Shown: positions 50,808-59,202, counted from the first letter of the stretch. The stretch is 64,000 nt of DNA from Streptomyces sp. NBC_01381 (GCF_026340305.1 NZ_JAPEPI010000001.1:4154001-4218000); one strand, 5' to 3'. Notes: a model not told the origin generated them from the letters alone. Program-made: numbers and translations.

Positions 50808-51587
50808 ATGAGTGCTGGATGGTGTTGTCGAGCGGGACGGGCCGCGGTGTTCGCCGCCGTCTGTGTACTGCTCGCTGCCCTGGGGCACGTCATGATGTCC
50901 GGAAGCCCGGTGTCCTGGTGGGCGCTGGGCGCCGGAACCGTCGGCGCCGGCGGTGCCGCGTGGGCGCTGGCCGGGCGTGAGCGAGGGCTGCCGGCCGTCG
51001 TCTCCCTCGCGGTGGCGGCGCAGGCCGCACTGCACTCGGGGTTCTCCCTGGCACAGACCCTCGCGACGCCACGGACCGGTGGCACGTCCCTCGTCCGGCA
51101 GTGGGTGCGCAATGTGCTGTGCCTGCCGTCGGCGGACATGGGGTCCATGGACATGGGCTCCATGGACTCCATGGGCGGGGGGACGGGTGACGGCTCGGCG
51201 ATGTCGTCCGCGATGACCGGCATGCAGCACATGCAGCACATGCAACACGGCGAGCACATGCAGCACATGGGCGATGCGGGGCAAGCTGCCGCGCACATGC
51301 ACCACATGGGCGGCATGTCGCCCACCGGGATGCTCGCCGCCCACCTCTTGGCCGCGCTCCTGTGCGGCCTCTGGCTCGCGCACGGCGAACGTGCCGTCTT
51401 CCGCATCGCACGCTCCTTCGCCGGCTGGCTCGTCGCCCCGCTGCGGCTGCCCGTCGCGGCTCTCGTGCCGGCCCCCCGGCCGCGTATCCGCCCGCGCCGC
51501 AGTCGTTCGGTGCGCACACCGCGGCAGTTCCTCCTCGTGCACGCCATCACTTCTCGGGGTCCGCCCGCGGGAACCGCTGTCGCCTGA
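50808..51587 (+). CDS. Met/His-rich membrane protein, candidate copper-binding protein
   Basis: 259 residues from ATG 50808. Hydrophobic helices flank residues ~105-165, a loop made of Met, His and Gly: MGSMDMGSMDSMGGG, then MTGMQHMQHMQHGEHMQHMG and AHMHHMGGM. Met/His clusters of this type bind Cu(I) or Ag(I) in copper-handling proteins. The C-terminus is Arg-rich and cytosolic. The ECF sigma gene follows about 200 bp downstream. Copper function is inferred from composition alone. Confidence 0.65.
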   Translation: MSAGWCCRAGRAAVFAAVCVLLAALGHVMMSGSPVSWWALGAGTVGAGGAAWALAGRERGLPAVVSLAVAAQAALHSGFSLAQTLATPRTGGTSLVRQWVRNVLCLPSADMGSMDMGSMDSMGGGTGDGSAMSSAMTGMQHMQHMQHGEHMQHMGDAGQAAAHMHHMGGMSPTGMLAAHLLAALLCGLWLAHGERAVFRIARSFAGWLVAPLRLPVAALVPAPRPRIRPRRSRSVRTPRQFLLVHAITSRGPPAGTAVA

Positions 51588-51787
51588 CAGCCGGTTCCCC
51601 GATGCCGCCCGCGCACCGCGCCTCGCGCCGCGCGCCCTGGTCGGCTCGGGCATCGGCCGTACGCATCCGTACGGCTGTACCCCCAACACCGGACCCGCAC
51701 CGGACCCCACACCGTGCCCGCCGACGCGCGCACGGCCGGTCCGCATCACGGAATCCCGGATCTCCGGACTCCCGAGAAGGACACCAG

Positions 51788-52381
51788 GTGATCATTCCTG
51801 CCTTGCCCGGCTCACCCGACGAGTCGATAACGGCCTGGGCGCTCGCCGCCCGCGGCGGCGACCCGGACGCCATCGAGCACTTCGTGCGCGCCCTGCACCG
51901 CGACGTCCGCCGGTACGTGACGTACCTGGGCGGCGACCCGCAGGCCGCCGACGACCTGACCCAGGACACATTTCTGCGGGCACTCGGCAGCCTGCACCGT
52001 TTCGAGGGGCGCTCGTCCGCCCGTACGTGGCTGCTGTCCATCGCCCGCCGCGCGGTGATCGACAGCCTTCGGCACGCCGCCGCCCGGCCGCGTCTGTGCG
52101 ACACGGACGACTGGCAGGCCGCTGCGGAGCGCGCCCAGCCCAGAGGTCTTCCGGGCTTCGACGACGGCGTCGTCCTCGCCGATCTGCTCGCGGAGCTGCC
52201 CGACGAGCGGCGTGAGGCCTTTGTCCTTACGCAGCTCCTGGGGCTGCCCTACGCGGAGGCCGCGCTGCTCACCGGCTGTCCGGTGGGCACGGTCCGTTCG
52301 CGGGTGGCGCGTGCCCGCCTCTCGCTGATGGAACGGCTGCGGGACGCCGAACGCCCCGCGCTCGCGGGTGCGGCGGCCTGA
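51788..52381 (+). CDS. ECF-type RNA polymerase sigma factor
   Basis: 197 residues from GTG 51788 with GAAGGA upstream. Region 2 is DPDAIEHFVRALHRDVRRYV, DDLTQDTFLRALGSLHRFEG, RSSARTWLLSIARRAVIDSL; region 4 is LPDERREAFVLTQLLGLPYA with EAALLTGCPVGTVRSRVARA. This is the standard two-domain ECF form. No anti-sigma gene is adjacent; the Met/His-rich membrane protein upstream is a possible sensor or target. A degraded copy of its last ~30 codons lies at 56819-56910. Confidence 0.92.
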   Translation: MIIPALPGSPDESITAWALAARGGDPDAIEHFVRALHRDVRRYVTYLGGDPQAADDLTQDTFLRALGSLHRFEGRSSARTWLLSIARRAVIDSLRHAAARPRLCDTDDWQAAAERAQPRGLPGFDDGVVLADLLAELPDERREAFVLTQLLGLPYAEAALLTGCPVGTVRSRVARARLSLMERLRDAERPALAGAAA

Positions 52382-52633
52382 CGGGTCGCGCGCGTTCGCG
52401 CCGCGGCCGCCCGGCAGTCACGCCGGGCGGCCGCGGCACCCACGACCAGCAACCGAAGCCGTCAGAGCCGCGTCAATGTCCTCGTGACAGGCGCCAGAGT
52501 CGCGTCAAGGGCCGCGTCCACGGCGTCGGGAGGGCGTTCGGTGGAGGAATCTCCCCGAGGGCACTTCCCCCGCTCCCGCGGAACGCGCCCCGAGCCATCA
52601 CCCAGGGGAGATACAGGAGTTGAGCGCGAGCAT

Positions 52634-53158
52634 ATGAGCGGCGTACGGCCCGGACAGTTAAAGGTCTACCTCGGGGCGGCCCCCGGTGCCTCGCTCGCGG
52701 GCAGCATCGTCCGCGGCGACGAGGCGATTCCGGCACTCCTGGAACGTACGCGGGAGACCTTCGGCATGGTGTCCGCCGAGCTCGTCGAGGAACCGCCGGG
52801 ATCCGAGCGCCGGGTGCTCGCCGTGGTCCTTGCCGCCGTCAGCTCGCTGCGCAGCCGTGATGTGGACTTCTCCGCCGAGGACCGCGACGAACTGCTCGCC
52901 TCCGCCGAGGAGTCCCTGGCCAAGCTGGACCGACTGGTGGAGAACCTCCTGGACCTGAGCCGTCTTCAGGCGGGCGCACTCATCCTCAAGACGCGCGCCA
53001 CAGCCCTGGAGGAGATCCCGGCGGTGCTCGCCGACCGGGAGCAGGTCTTCGAGCCGTTCCAGCGGCTGGGCGACACGGACAACACCACGGGCCGCGGCCT
53101 CACGATGGTCCTCTCGCTGCCGTTCGCGGGGGCCAACAGGAACGGGGTACACCGATGA
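52634..53158 (+). CDS. Severely deleted but in-frame kdpD (sensor kinase remnant)
   Basis: 174 residues from ATG 52634, against about 850 in full KdpD. It reads as KdpD pieces joined in frame: the N-terminal KdpD start (GQLKVYLGAAPG, cut inside the P-loop); the pre-kinase segment (AGSIVRGDEAIPALLERTRE); the part of the HisKA helices after the phosphorylation site (AAVSSLRSRDVDFSAEDRDE, LAKLDRLVENLLDLSRLQAG); and the end of the ATPase (EQVFEPFQRLGDTDNTTG, RGLTMVLSLP). Missing are the USP domain, four membrane helices, the SHDLRTPL histidine and most ATP-binding motifs. Its stop overlaps kdpE as ATGA. It cannot autophosphorylate; whether the product has a role is unknown. Confidence 0.82.
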   Translation: MSGVRPGQLKVYLGAAPGASLAGSIVRGDEAIPALLERTRETFGMVSAELVEEPPGSERRVLAVVLAAVSSLRSRDVDFSAEDRDELLASAEESLAKLDRLVENLLDLSRLQAGALILKTRATALEEIPAVLADREQVFEPFQRLGDTDNTTGRGLTMVLSLPFAGANRNGVHR

Positions 53159-53838
53159 CGCGGGTGCTTGTGGTGGAGGACGACGTCCAGCTGGTCAGGG
53201 CGCTCGTGATCAACCTGCGGGCCCGCGGGTACGGGGTCGAGACCGCCCCCGACGGTGCGACGGCCCTGCGGATCGCCGCGGAGCAGAGGCCCCACGTCAT
53301 CCTCCTGGACCTGGGCCTTCCGGACATGGACGGCATCGACGTACTCACGGGTCTGCGAGCCTTGAGTCGGGCGCCGATCCTCGTGCTCACCGCGCGCCGT
53401 GCCGCGCCGCAGAAGGTCGCGGCGCTCGACGCGGGAGCCGATGACTACGTCACGAAGCCGTTCAGCATGGACGAACTCCTGGCCCGGCTGCGCGCCGCCG
53501 TCCGCCGCTCCCGGGCCGTGCCGGTCACCGGCGACGCGGTGGTCGTCACGACGGACGAGTTCACCGTCGACCTGGCCGCCAAGAAGGTGCGCAGGCACGG
53601 ACACGACGTACGGCTGACGCCGACCGAATGGCAGCTCCTGGAAATACTGATCTCCCACCCCGGGCGGCTCATCACCCAGAGGCAGCTCCTCGAGGACGTA
53701 TGGGGCTCGTCCCGCAGCGACAAGACCAACTATCTCCGCGTCTACATGGCCCAGTTGAGACGCAAACTCGAAGCGGACCCGTCCCGCCCGCGGCACCTCA
53801 TCACTGAGCCGGGCATGGGCTATCGCTTCGAGAGCTGA
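53155..53838 (+). CDS. kdpE: KdpE-type response regulator
   Basis: 227 residues from ATG 53155, coupled to the kdpD remnant. The receiver has VLVVEDDVQLVRALVINLRA, the phospho-Asp in HVILLDLGLPDMDGIDVLTG and the KPFSMDELLARLRAAVRRSR lysine; the wing is LTPTEWQLLEILISHPGRLI with RVYMAQLRRKLEADPSRPRH and GMGYRFES. This is the KdpE version of OmpR regulators controlling the potassium pump operon. No kdpFABC genes lie in the window. With kdpD gutted, it may be driven by another kinase or be uncoupled. It overlaps the convergent regulator by 38 bp. Confidence 0.9.
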   Translation: MTRVLVVEDDVQLVRALVINLRARGYGVETAPDGATALRIAAEQRPHVILLDLGLPDMDGIDVLTGLRALSRAPILVLTARRAAPQKVAALDAGADDYVTKPFSMDELLARLRAAVRRSRAVPVTGDAVVVTTDEFTVDLAAKKVRRHGHDVRLTPTEWQLLEILISHPGRLITQRQLLEDVWGSSRSDKTNYLRVYMAQLRRKLEADPSRPRHLITEPGMGYRFES

Positions 53839-54682
53839 GCGCCGCTCGCTGGGTCGGCGAGAGGCGGTCCGGTCCGGCTTGCCGCAATGCCTCGGCGACG
53901 CGTGACGGGGGCCAGCCGAGGGCCGCGGCCAAGTGGTCCGCGGTGGGCGGCGCGGTCGAGTGAAGGAGGGCGGCGAGCACGGTCAGGGCGTCGTCGACGG
54001 CCGTGGGGCCGCCGCTCATGTCGTCGCTGAGCGTCGCGAAGAATCCGCCCATCTGGGCCAGGCGCGCCCCCGCCGGTGTGGCCGCGTCGAGGAGATCGAC
54101 GCCGCGCAGCGCGATGCCCGCCCACTGCGCGTGCGTCTGGGCACTGGTCGTCCAGGCCCGCAGCCACACGTCGTCGTCGACGACGTACCGCTCGCGCCGC
54201 CGTCCGGGCTCGCGCACCCGGCGGATCACTCCGAGGGACTCCAGATAGGCGACGGCCTTGGACACCGAGGCGGCGCTGACCCGCAGCCGCCGGACGAGTT
54301 CGGCGGCGGTGAGACTGCCGGAGTCGTCCGTGATCAGGCGGGCGAGCACCCGCGCCGGCATCCGCGGCAGCCCCGTGCCGGCCATCAGCGCGGCGAGCTG
54401 CTCGGCGAAGCCGGCGACGACGTCGGGGTCGCGGCCGTGGGCGTCGGGCGTCGCCGACGGGTCAAGGGGCGGGCGGGGCGTGCGCCGCCGGGCGCGCCGT
54501 TCGGTGGCCAGATGGGCGTGGTCAACCCGGTAGGCGGCGGGTCCGCCGTTGCGGGCCACCTCCCGGCTGACGGTGGACGTCGGTCTGCCGAGCCGCCGCG
54601 CGATCTCCGCGTAACCGAGCCCGTCGGCGAGGCCCGCGCCGATGTCCCCGCGGTCCTGGTGGGTGAGCCTGCCTCCGGGCAC
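53801..54682 (-). CDS. Two-part HTH regulator (IS30/Tra8-like N-terminus, MarR/GbsR-like C-terminus)
   Basis: 293 residues from GTG 54680-54682; another GTG two codons upstream sits too close to the AAGGAGG site, so the later one is preferred. The first ~50 residues, LTHQDRGDIGAGLADGLGYA with EIARRLGRPTSTVSREVARN, are the Tra8/IS30-type helix-turn-helix. A second DNA-binding domain lies in the centre (SLTAAELVRRLRVSAASVSK, AVAYLESLGVIRRVREPGRR), as in GbsR regulators. It is divergent from the ABC exporter genes and probably represses them through the palindrome at 54708-54720. Confidence 0.82.
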   Translation of the reverse strand: MPGGRLTHQDRGDIGAGLADGLGYAEIARRLGRPTSTVSREVARNGGPAAYRVDHAHLATERRARRRTPRPPLDPSATPDAHGRDPDVVAGFAEQLAALMAGTGLPRMPARVLARLITDDSGSLTAAELVRRLRVSAASVSKAVAYLESLGVIRRVREPGRRRERYVVDDDVWLRAWTTSAQTHAQWAGIALRGVDLLDAATPAGARLAQMGGFFATLSDDMSGGPTAVDDALTVLAALLHSTAPPTADHLAAALGWPPSRVAEALRQAGPDRLSPTQRAALSSRSDSPCPAQ

Positions 54683-54707
54683 GCGCACCGCCTCCTTGCG
54701 TTTTGCG

Positions 54708-54720
54708 GCAATGCCATTGC
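54708..54720. promoter_or_regulatory. 13-bp palindrome GCAATGCCATTGC
   Basis: Perfect inverted repeat with a central C, 26 bases upstream of the HTH regulator start and in the region shared with the ABC exporter promoter. Candidate operator. Confidence 0.6.
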
Positions 54721-54844
54721 AACGAATGCCGTGAAATCCCTTGTTGGAGCAGCATACTTGGCGGATTTATCTTTGATGCCCCACTGAACGCAACGTAGCT
54801 TCGCGGCTGTATCAAGCGATCCGGCGAGGACTTGAGGAGCTGAC

Positions 54845-55741
54845 GTGACGACGACCGGCGAGGACGTCGTGCTCGATGTCGAAGGGCTGCGCATGAGGTA
54901 CGGCGCGACCGACGTCCTGCACGATGTGACGTTCCAGGCACACCACGGCGAGGTGGTGGCCCTGCTCGGGCCGAACGGTGCGGGCAAGAGCACCACCATC
55001 GAGATCCTGGAAGGGTTCCGCCTCCGCTCGCGGGGGCGGGTCGCGGTGCTCGGCACGGACCCGGCGGACGCCTCTGAGGCCTGGCGTGCCCGGATCGGTG
55101 TCGTGCTGCAGTCCTGGCGCGACCACGGCAAGTGGCGGGTGCGGGAGCTGCTCGCGCATCTGGGCACGTACCACGCCCCGTACTCCACCGACACGCGCCG
55201 GCGCCCGTGGGACACCGACGAGCTCGTGGCCGCGGTCGGGCTCACCGCCCACGCGGGCAAGAAGATCAAGACGCTGTCCGGCGGGCAGCGGCGCAGGCTC
55301 GACGTGGCGATCGGCATCGTGGGCCGCCCCGAACTGCTCTTCCTCGACGAGCCCACCGCGGGCTTCGACCCGCAGGCACGCCAGGAGTTCCACGCCCTCG
55401 TGCACAAGCTCGCCGACGACCACGAGACGACGGTCCTGCTCACCACGCACGACCTCGACGAGGCGGGGAAGCTGGCCGACCGCATCATGATCCTTTCCGG
55501 CGGGCGCATCGTCGCGGACGGTACGGCGGACGATCTCGCCCGGCGGATCGCCGGCGAGGACGAGGTGCGCTGGACGCACGACGGGCAGCGGTGCGCCACG
55601 TCCACGGCCGACTCCACGGCCTTCGTCCGCGGCCTCTTCGGGCGGTACGGCGAGGCGATCGGTGAACTGGAGGTCCGCAGGGCCTCGTTGGAGGACACCT
55701 ACCTGGCACTGGTGCGCGAGGGCGAGGTGGCGGCCCGATGA
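54845..55741 (+). CDS. ABC transporter ATP-binding protein
   Basis: 298 residues from GTG 54845 with GAGGAG upstream. Walker A is GPNGAGKSTTIEILEGFRLR, the signature LSGGQRRRLDVAIGIVGRPE, Walker B LLFLDEPTAGFDPQARQEFH and the switch His in LLTTHDLDEAGKL. The order and the C-terminal TLALVREGE-like end match ABC-2 exporters of the drug/lantibiotic type. It overlaps the permease start as ATGA. Confidence 0.95.
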   Translation: MTTTGEDVVLDVEGLRMRYGATDVLHDVTFQAHHGEVVALLGPNGAGKSTTIEILEGFRLRSRGRVAVLGTDPADASEAWRARIGVVLQSWRDHGKWRVRELLAHLGTYHAPYSTDTRRRPWDTDELVAAVGLTAHAGKKIKTLSGGQRRRLDVAIGIVGRPELLFLDEPTAGFDPQARQEFHALVHKLADDHETTVLLTTHDLDEAGKLADRIMILSGGRIVADGTADDLARRIAGEDEVRWTHDGQRCATSTADSTAFVRGLFGRYGEAIGELEVRRASLEDTYLALVREGEVAAR

Positions 55742-56628
55742 GCGGCACGCACGCGATGGCGACGAAGGGGGCGGGCGCGACGGGTCCGGCGGCCGTGGCG
55801 CTGCGCGCCGGCTGGACCCGCGGCTTGATCGAACTGCGGCAGTCGTTCACCAACGGCGCCGACCTGCTGTCGCATCTGCTCTGGCCTGCGCTGATGCTGA
55901 TCGTGCTGTTCTTCCTGCGGGACACGACGTTCGGTACGAGCGGACTCCTGCTCGGCACCCTCGCGCTGCCCAGCATCCTGGGGATGAACGCCGCGATGGG
56001 CATGGTCACGATGAGCCAGGTGCTCACCGTCGAACGCGAGGACGGCACGCTGCTGCGGGCCAAGGCGACGCCGAACGGGATGCGGGGCCACCTCATCGGG
56101 AAGGTGATCTCGGTGGCGGGCGGACTCCTGGCCGATCTCGCGATCCTGCTGATCCCGGGCGTCCTTCTCATCGACGGCCTCGCGGTGGGCGGCGCGGGCG
56201 CCTGGCTGACGCTGGCCTGGGTGCTCGTCATCGGCATGGTGGCGACCCTGCCGATCGGCGCCGTCCTCGGCTCGGTCTTCACCAGCGCGCGCAGCCAGGG
56301 TCTTGTCCAACTACCGGTCCTGGGCCTGATCGCGGTTTCCGGCATCTTCTACCCGGTGACCGCGATGCCGCAGTGGGTGGAGTGGCTCGCCCAGGCGTTC
56401 CCCATCTACTGGCTCGGCCTCGGCATGCGCTCCGCCCTGCTTCCGGACGGCGCGGCCGCCGTGGAGATCGGGGAGTCCTGGCGCCACTGGGAGACCGCGG
56501 GGGTCCTTGGCGTCTGGGCCGTGGCGGGGCTGCTCGTGGCACCGATCGTGCTGCGCCGCATGGCCCGCAGGGAGTCGGGCTCGAGCGTGGCCGAGCGGCG
56601 GGAGCGGGCGTTGCGGAGGGTGGGGTAG
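55738..56628 (+). CDS. ABC-2 type permease
   Basis: 296 residues from ATG 55738. Six hydrophobic segments are seen: LLSHLLWPALMLIVLFFLRD, LPSILGMNAAMGMVTMSQVL, the RAKATPNGMRGHLIGKVIS coupling loop, GGLLADLAILLIPGVLLIDG, LTLAWVLVIGMVATLPIGAV and GLIAVSGIFYPVTAMPQWVE, the last typical of ABC-2 permeases. With the ATPase it forms an exporter, probably for a drug or antibiotic. Confidence 0.93.
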   Translation: MSGTHAMATKGAGATGPAAVALRAGWTRGLIELRQSFTNGADLLSHLLWPALMLIVLFFLRDTTFGTSGLLLGTLALPSILGMNAAMGMVTMSQVLTVEREDGTLLRAKATPNGMRGHLIGKVISVAGGLLADLAILLIPGVLLIDGLAVGGAGAWLTLAWVLVIGMVATLPIGAVLGSVFTSARSQGLVQLPVLGLIAVSGIFYPVTAMPQWVEWLAQAFPIYWLGLGMRSALLPDGAAAVEIGESWRHWETAGVLGVWAVAGLLVAPIVLRRMARRESGSSVAERRERALRRVG

Positions 56629-56641
56629 GCGCGGTTCGGGT

Positions 56642-56750
56642 GCGCCCCGAAGGGGCGCGGGGCTGCGACATGTGCGGCTCCGCCGCGAAGGGGGTCCCCC
56701 CTGTTCGAGCGAAGCCGAGAACTTGGGGGAGCGACCAGCCACGACACAGC
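56642..56750. repeat. Dispersed intergenic palindromic repeat, copy 4, with a second repeat inserted
   Basis: Begins with GCGCCCC-GAA-GGGGCGC (56642-56658), 13 bases after the permease stop, and has the ATGTGCGGCTCCGCCGCG middle part. A second inverted-repeat unit (GGGGGTCCCCC ... TTGGGGGAG, about 56690-56735) then splits it before the usual GCGACCAGCC end. Confidence 0.7.
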
Positions 56751-56818
56751 CGCAGACGACGGACGGCACCCTTGCGGCACTTCCCGCGGAGTGCTTGGCG
56801 CAGCAACGGCAGTTCCCA

Positions 56819-56910
56819 GGCGGTCCGTTCGCGGGTGACGCGCGCCAGGCCCTCGCTGATCGGGCGACTGCGGGGCCGAGCGCCCGGCGCTCGCGGGCAC
56901 CGCGGCCCGA
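56819..56910 (+). pseudogene. Degraded fragment of an ECF sigma factor C-terminus
   Basis: Nucleotides parallel 52286-52378 at most positions (GGTCCGTTCGCGGGTG, then CCTCGCTGATC...). Translated, it gives AVRSRVTRARPSLIGRLRGR against TVRSRVARARLSLMERLRDA of the intact sigma gene at 51788-52381. Only the end of the DNA-binding helix and the tail remain. It is a duplication remnant or the end of a second, lost sigma gene. Confidence 0.55.
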
Positions 56911-56949
56911 GAGGGCTCGACGGCCGTCGGCTCCGGTGCCCGACGGCCG

Positions 56950-58977
56950 TCAGTCCCGCCGCCGCTCCGCCAGCTCGGCGCAAGCCGCACGCACCTCGTC
57001 CACGGCCTGCCGGTGCCCGCCCTCGTGGGCACAGCGCTCGGCCCGGTCGAGAAGCGAGCGGGCCGAGTCCGGATCGGTTGCCGCGCGGACGCGGGCCAGC
57101 GCCGTGAGCGCGAAGGCGAGCACCGTCCCGCCGAACGGCTCGGCGAGGCCGACGGCCGCGCCCGCCAACTGCTCGGCCTCGTCCGCCTCGCCGAGCAGCA
57201 GATGAAGCTCGGCGAGGTTGGCGCGCTCGAAGGCGGTGGCGGTGGGCCGCCCTGCCTGCTCGGCGAGCGTGAGCGCGCGCCGCCCGTGCTCCAGCGCCTT
57301 GCGGTGCCGCCCCGAGCGGCGGGCGTTCTCGCGCAGCACGGAGAGGACCGTCGCGAGCAGCGCCGGGTCACCGGACTCCTCGGCCGGCGCGAGAGCCCGC
57401 TCGGCGGGTGCGATCGCTTCCACATTGCGCCCCAACAGGCCGTGACAGGCCGCCTGTTGGGCGAGGGACCTGGCGAGGAGGGCGGCGTGTTCGGCCTGCC
57501 GGTCCGGACGCCGCTGCCCGGCGGCCGGCTCAAGGCGTCCGGCGGTCGCGGCGGCGGCCCCGGAGGGTGGGCTCGCCCACGGCGGCCCGGGTCGGGCGGG
57601 CGGCGCGTCCCGGCCGTCCGCTGCCTGGCGGTCCGGATGCCGCTGCCCGGCGGCCGGCTCCAGGCGTCCGGCGGTCGCGGCGGCGGCCCCGGAGGGTGGG
57701 CTCGCCCACGGCGGCCCGGGTCGGGCGGGCGGCGCGTCCCGGCCGTCCGCTGCCTGGCGGTCCGGACGCCGCTGCCCGGCGGCCGGCTCCAGGCGTCCAG
57801 CGGAGGGTGCGGTCGCCCACTGCGGCCCCGGCCGGGCAGGCAGCGCCTCCCGGCCGTCCGCGCGCAGCAGCTCCTCCGCGCCCCGCGCCGCCGCGAGCCC
57901 GGCCTCGTACTCCCCGTCGTTGAACAGGATCACCGACTCCGCCATGCGGTGCGCGGCGTGCACGTCCGGGGCGGCGTCCGGCCGCGGTGGATGGCCCGCG
58001 AGGGTGGCGCGCGCCTCGTCCGGAGTGGTGGCGCGGGACAGCACTTCCGCGAGCCGCGCGGCCGTCAACGTGCAGGCGTCGGGGCTGTGCTGGAGTTCGT
58101 ACGACGCCAGCGCCTCGCGCAGTACGTGCACCGCGTCGGCGTAGCGGCCCGAGCGCTCCAGGGTGCGGGCCAGGGCCACCCGGACCCGCGCCGCGTCCGC
58201 CTCCGGCTCCGGCTCCGGCGGGTGGTCGAGCGCCGCGCGGTACAGCCGGGTCGTCTCCGGGGCGGGGCGTGCGCCCAGGTCGGCGAAGTCCATGGCCGCC
58301 GCGCACCGCTCGTACTGGCGGGCCGCCGCGCCCCGCATCCCTTGCCGCAGATACGCCCCGATCAGCACGCGGTGGGCCCGCTCGTCGGCGGGCGCGGACT
58401 CCAGGACGAGGCGTGCGACGGCCGCCGCCCGCTCCGCGTCGCCCGCGTCGAGCCGGGCCCGCGCGAGGGCGAGCGCCACCCGGACCCGCAGCTCGGCCAG
58501 GCGGGTGCGGTGCGGCTCGGCCCAGGGCGCGTAGCGGTCCTCGGGGAGCAGGTCTCCGGTGAACGCGTCCAGGGCGGCGGCCAGTTGGGCGGTGTCGCCG
58601 CCCGCGAGCGCACGCTCCGCCAGGGACCCCGCCCGGTCCGCGTCGACCACGACCCTGCCGGGCGCCAGGCGCAGCAGCGACCCGTCGGCCACCACGTAGG
58701 ACGATGCGGCCCGTGGTGTCAGTTCGGGCTCCAGGGCGTGGCGCGCGGCGTGCAGAGCCACCCGCAGGTTCCGCTGTGCGGCGGGCAGTTCGGCATGCGG
58801 CCAGCACTCCGCCATGAGGTGCTCGCGGTGCAACTGGTGCCCCGGGGCGAGGGCGAGGAGTTTGACCAGGGTGCGGGCGCCCGGCCGCGGCCACCGCTCG
58901 GCGGGCGGCACCCCGGCGGGCCGTTCTGTGCGGAATCCGCCGAGCAGCCTGATGCGGAGTGTTGGAGGAGCGCCCAT
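56950..58977 (-). CDS. BTAD (SARP-like) transcriptional regulator with internal 43-residue repeats
   Basis: 675 residues from ATG 58975-58977. The N-terminal OmpR-type wing reads LRIRLLGGFRTERPAGVPPA with RPGARTLVKLLALAPGHQLH and AAQRNLRVALHAARHALEPE, followed by the BTAD helices (GDTAQLAAALDAFTGDLLPE, DRYAPWAEPHRTRLAELRVR, ADERAHRVLIGAYLRQGMRG). Helical TPR-like repeats make up the rest. Residues ~410-500 contain repeats of a 43-residue unit with GRLEPAAGQRRPDRQAADGR and PPARPGPPWASPPSGAAAA. No cluster of biosynthetic genes is adjacent, so its targets are unknown. Confidence 0.85.
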   Translation of the reverse strand: MGAPPTLRIRLLGGFRTERPAGVPPAERWPRPGARTLVKLLALAPGHQLHREHLMAECWPHAELPAAQRNLRVALHAARHALEPELTPRAASSYVVADGSLLRLAPGRVVVDADRAGSLAERALAGGDTAQLAAALDAFTGDLLPEDRYAPWAEPHRTRLAELRVRVALALARARLDAGDAERAAAVARLVLESAPADERAHRVLIGAYLRQGMRGAAARQYERCAAAMDFADLGARPAPETTRLYRAALDHPPEPEPEADAARVRVALARTLERSGRYADAVHVLREALASYELQHSPDACTLTAARLAEVLSRATTPDEARATLAGHPPRPDAAPDVHAAHRMAESVILFNDGEYEAGLAAARGAEELLRADGREALPARPGPQWATAPSAGRLEPAAGQRRPDRQAADGRDAPPARPGPPWASPPSGAAAATAGRLEPAAGQRHPDRQAADGRDAPPARPGPPWASPPSGAAAATAGRLEPAAGQRRPDRQAEHAALLARSLAQQAACHGLLGRNVEAIAPAERALAPAEESGDPALLATVLSVLRENARRSGRHRKALEHGRRALTLAEQAGRPTATAFERANLAELHLLLGEADEAEQLAGAAVGLAEPFGGTVLAFALTALARVRAATDPDSARSLLDRAERCAHEGGHRQAVDEVRAACAELAERRRD
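57542..57800 (-). repeat. 129-bp direct repeats in the BTAD gene
   Basis: A unit starting GCGGTCGCGGCGGCGGCC at 57542 recurs at 57671 (129-bp period, nearly identical), with a shorter third copy to about 57840. All are in frame and encode a 43-residue repeat. Confidence 0.85.
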
Positions 58978-59202
58978 GGGAGCAGCACTGTAACCGCTTG
59001 CCCCCACCGGCCTGTTACCGGTGAATTACTGGCCGGATCTCGCCCCTCGTAGCGGCACGTCAGACGAGTGCCGCGTGCCTGATCGCGTCGACTTCACACC
59101 GGCGGAAGAGAGCCCCCGAGAACGCGTTGACCTGCGCAAAGGGCCTCCCGAAGATAGGTGCCGAGCACCGCCGCCATCCCCGTGTCCCCCTCTGGAGGAA
59201 GC

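Noticed and set aside
57542..57840. CRISPR array candidate
   Set aside because: Repeat units of 129 bp with no unique spacers, inside a coding gene.
57013..59052. 679-codon forward open frame
   Set aside because: It is antisense to the BTAD regulator, which has a clear OmpR/BTAD fold.
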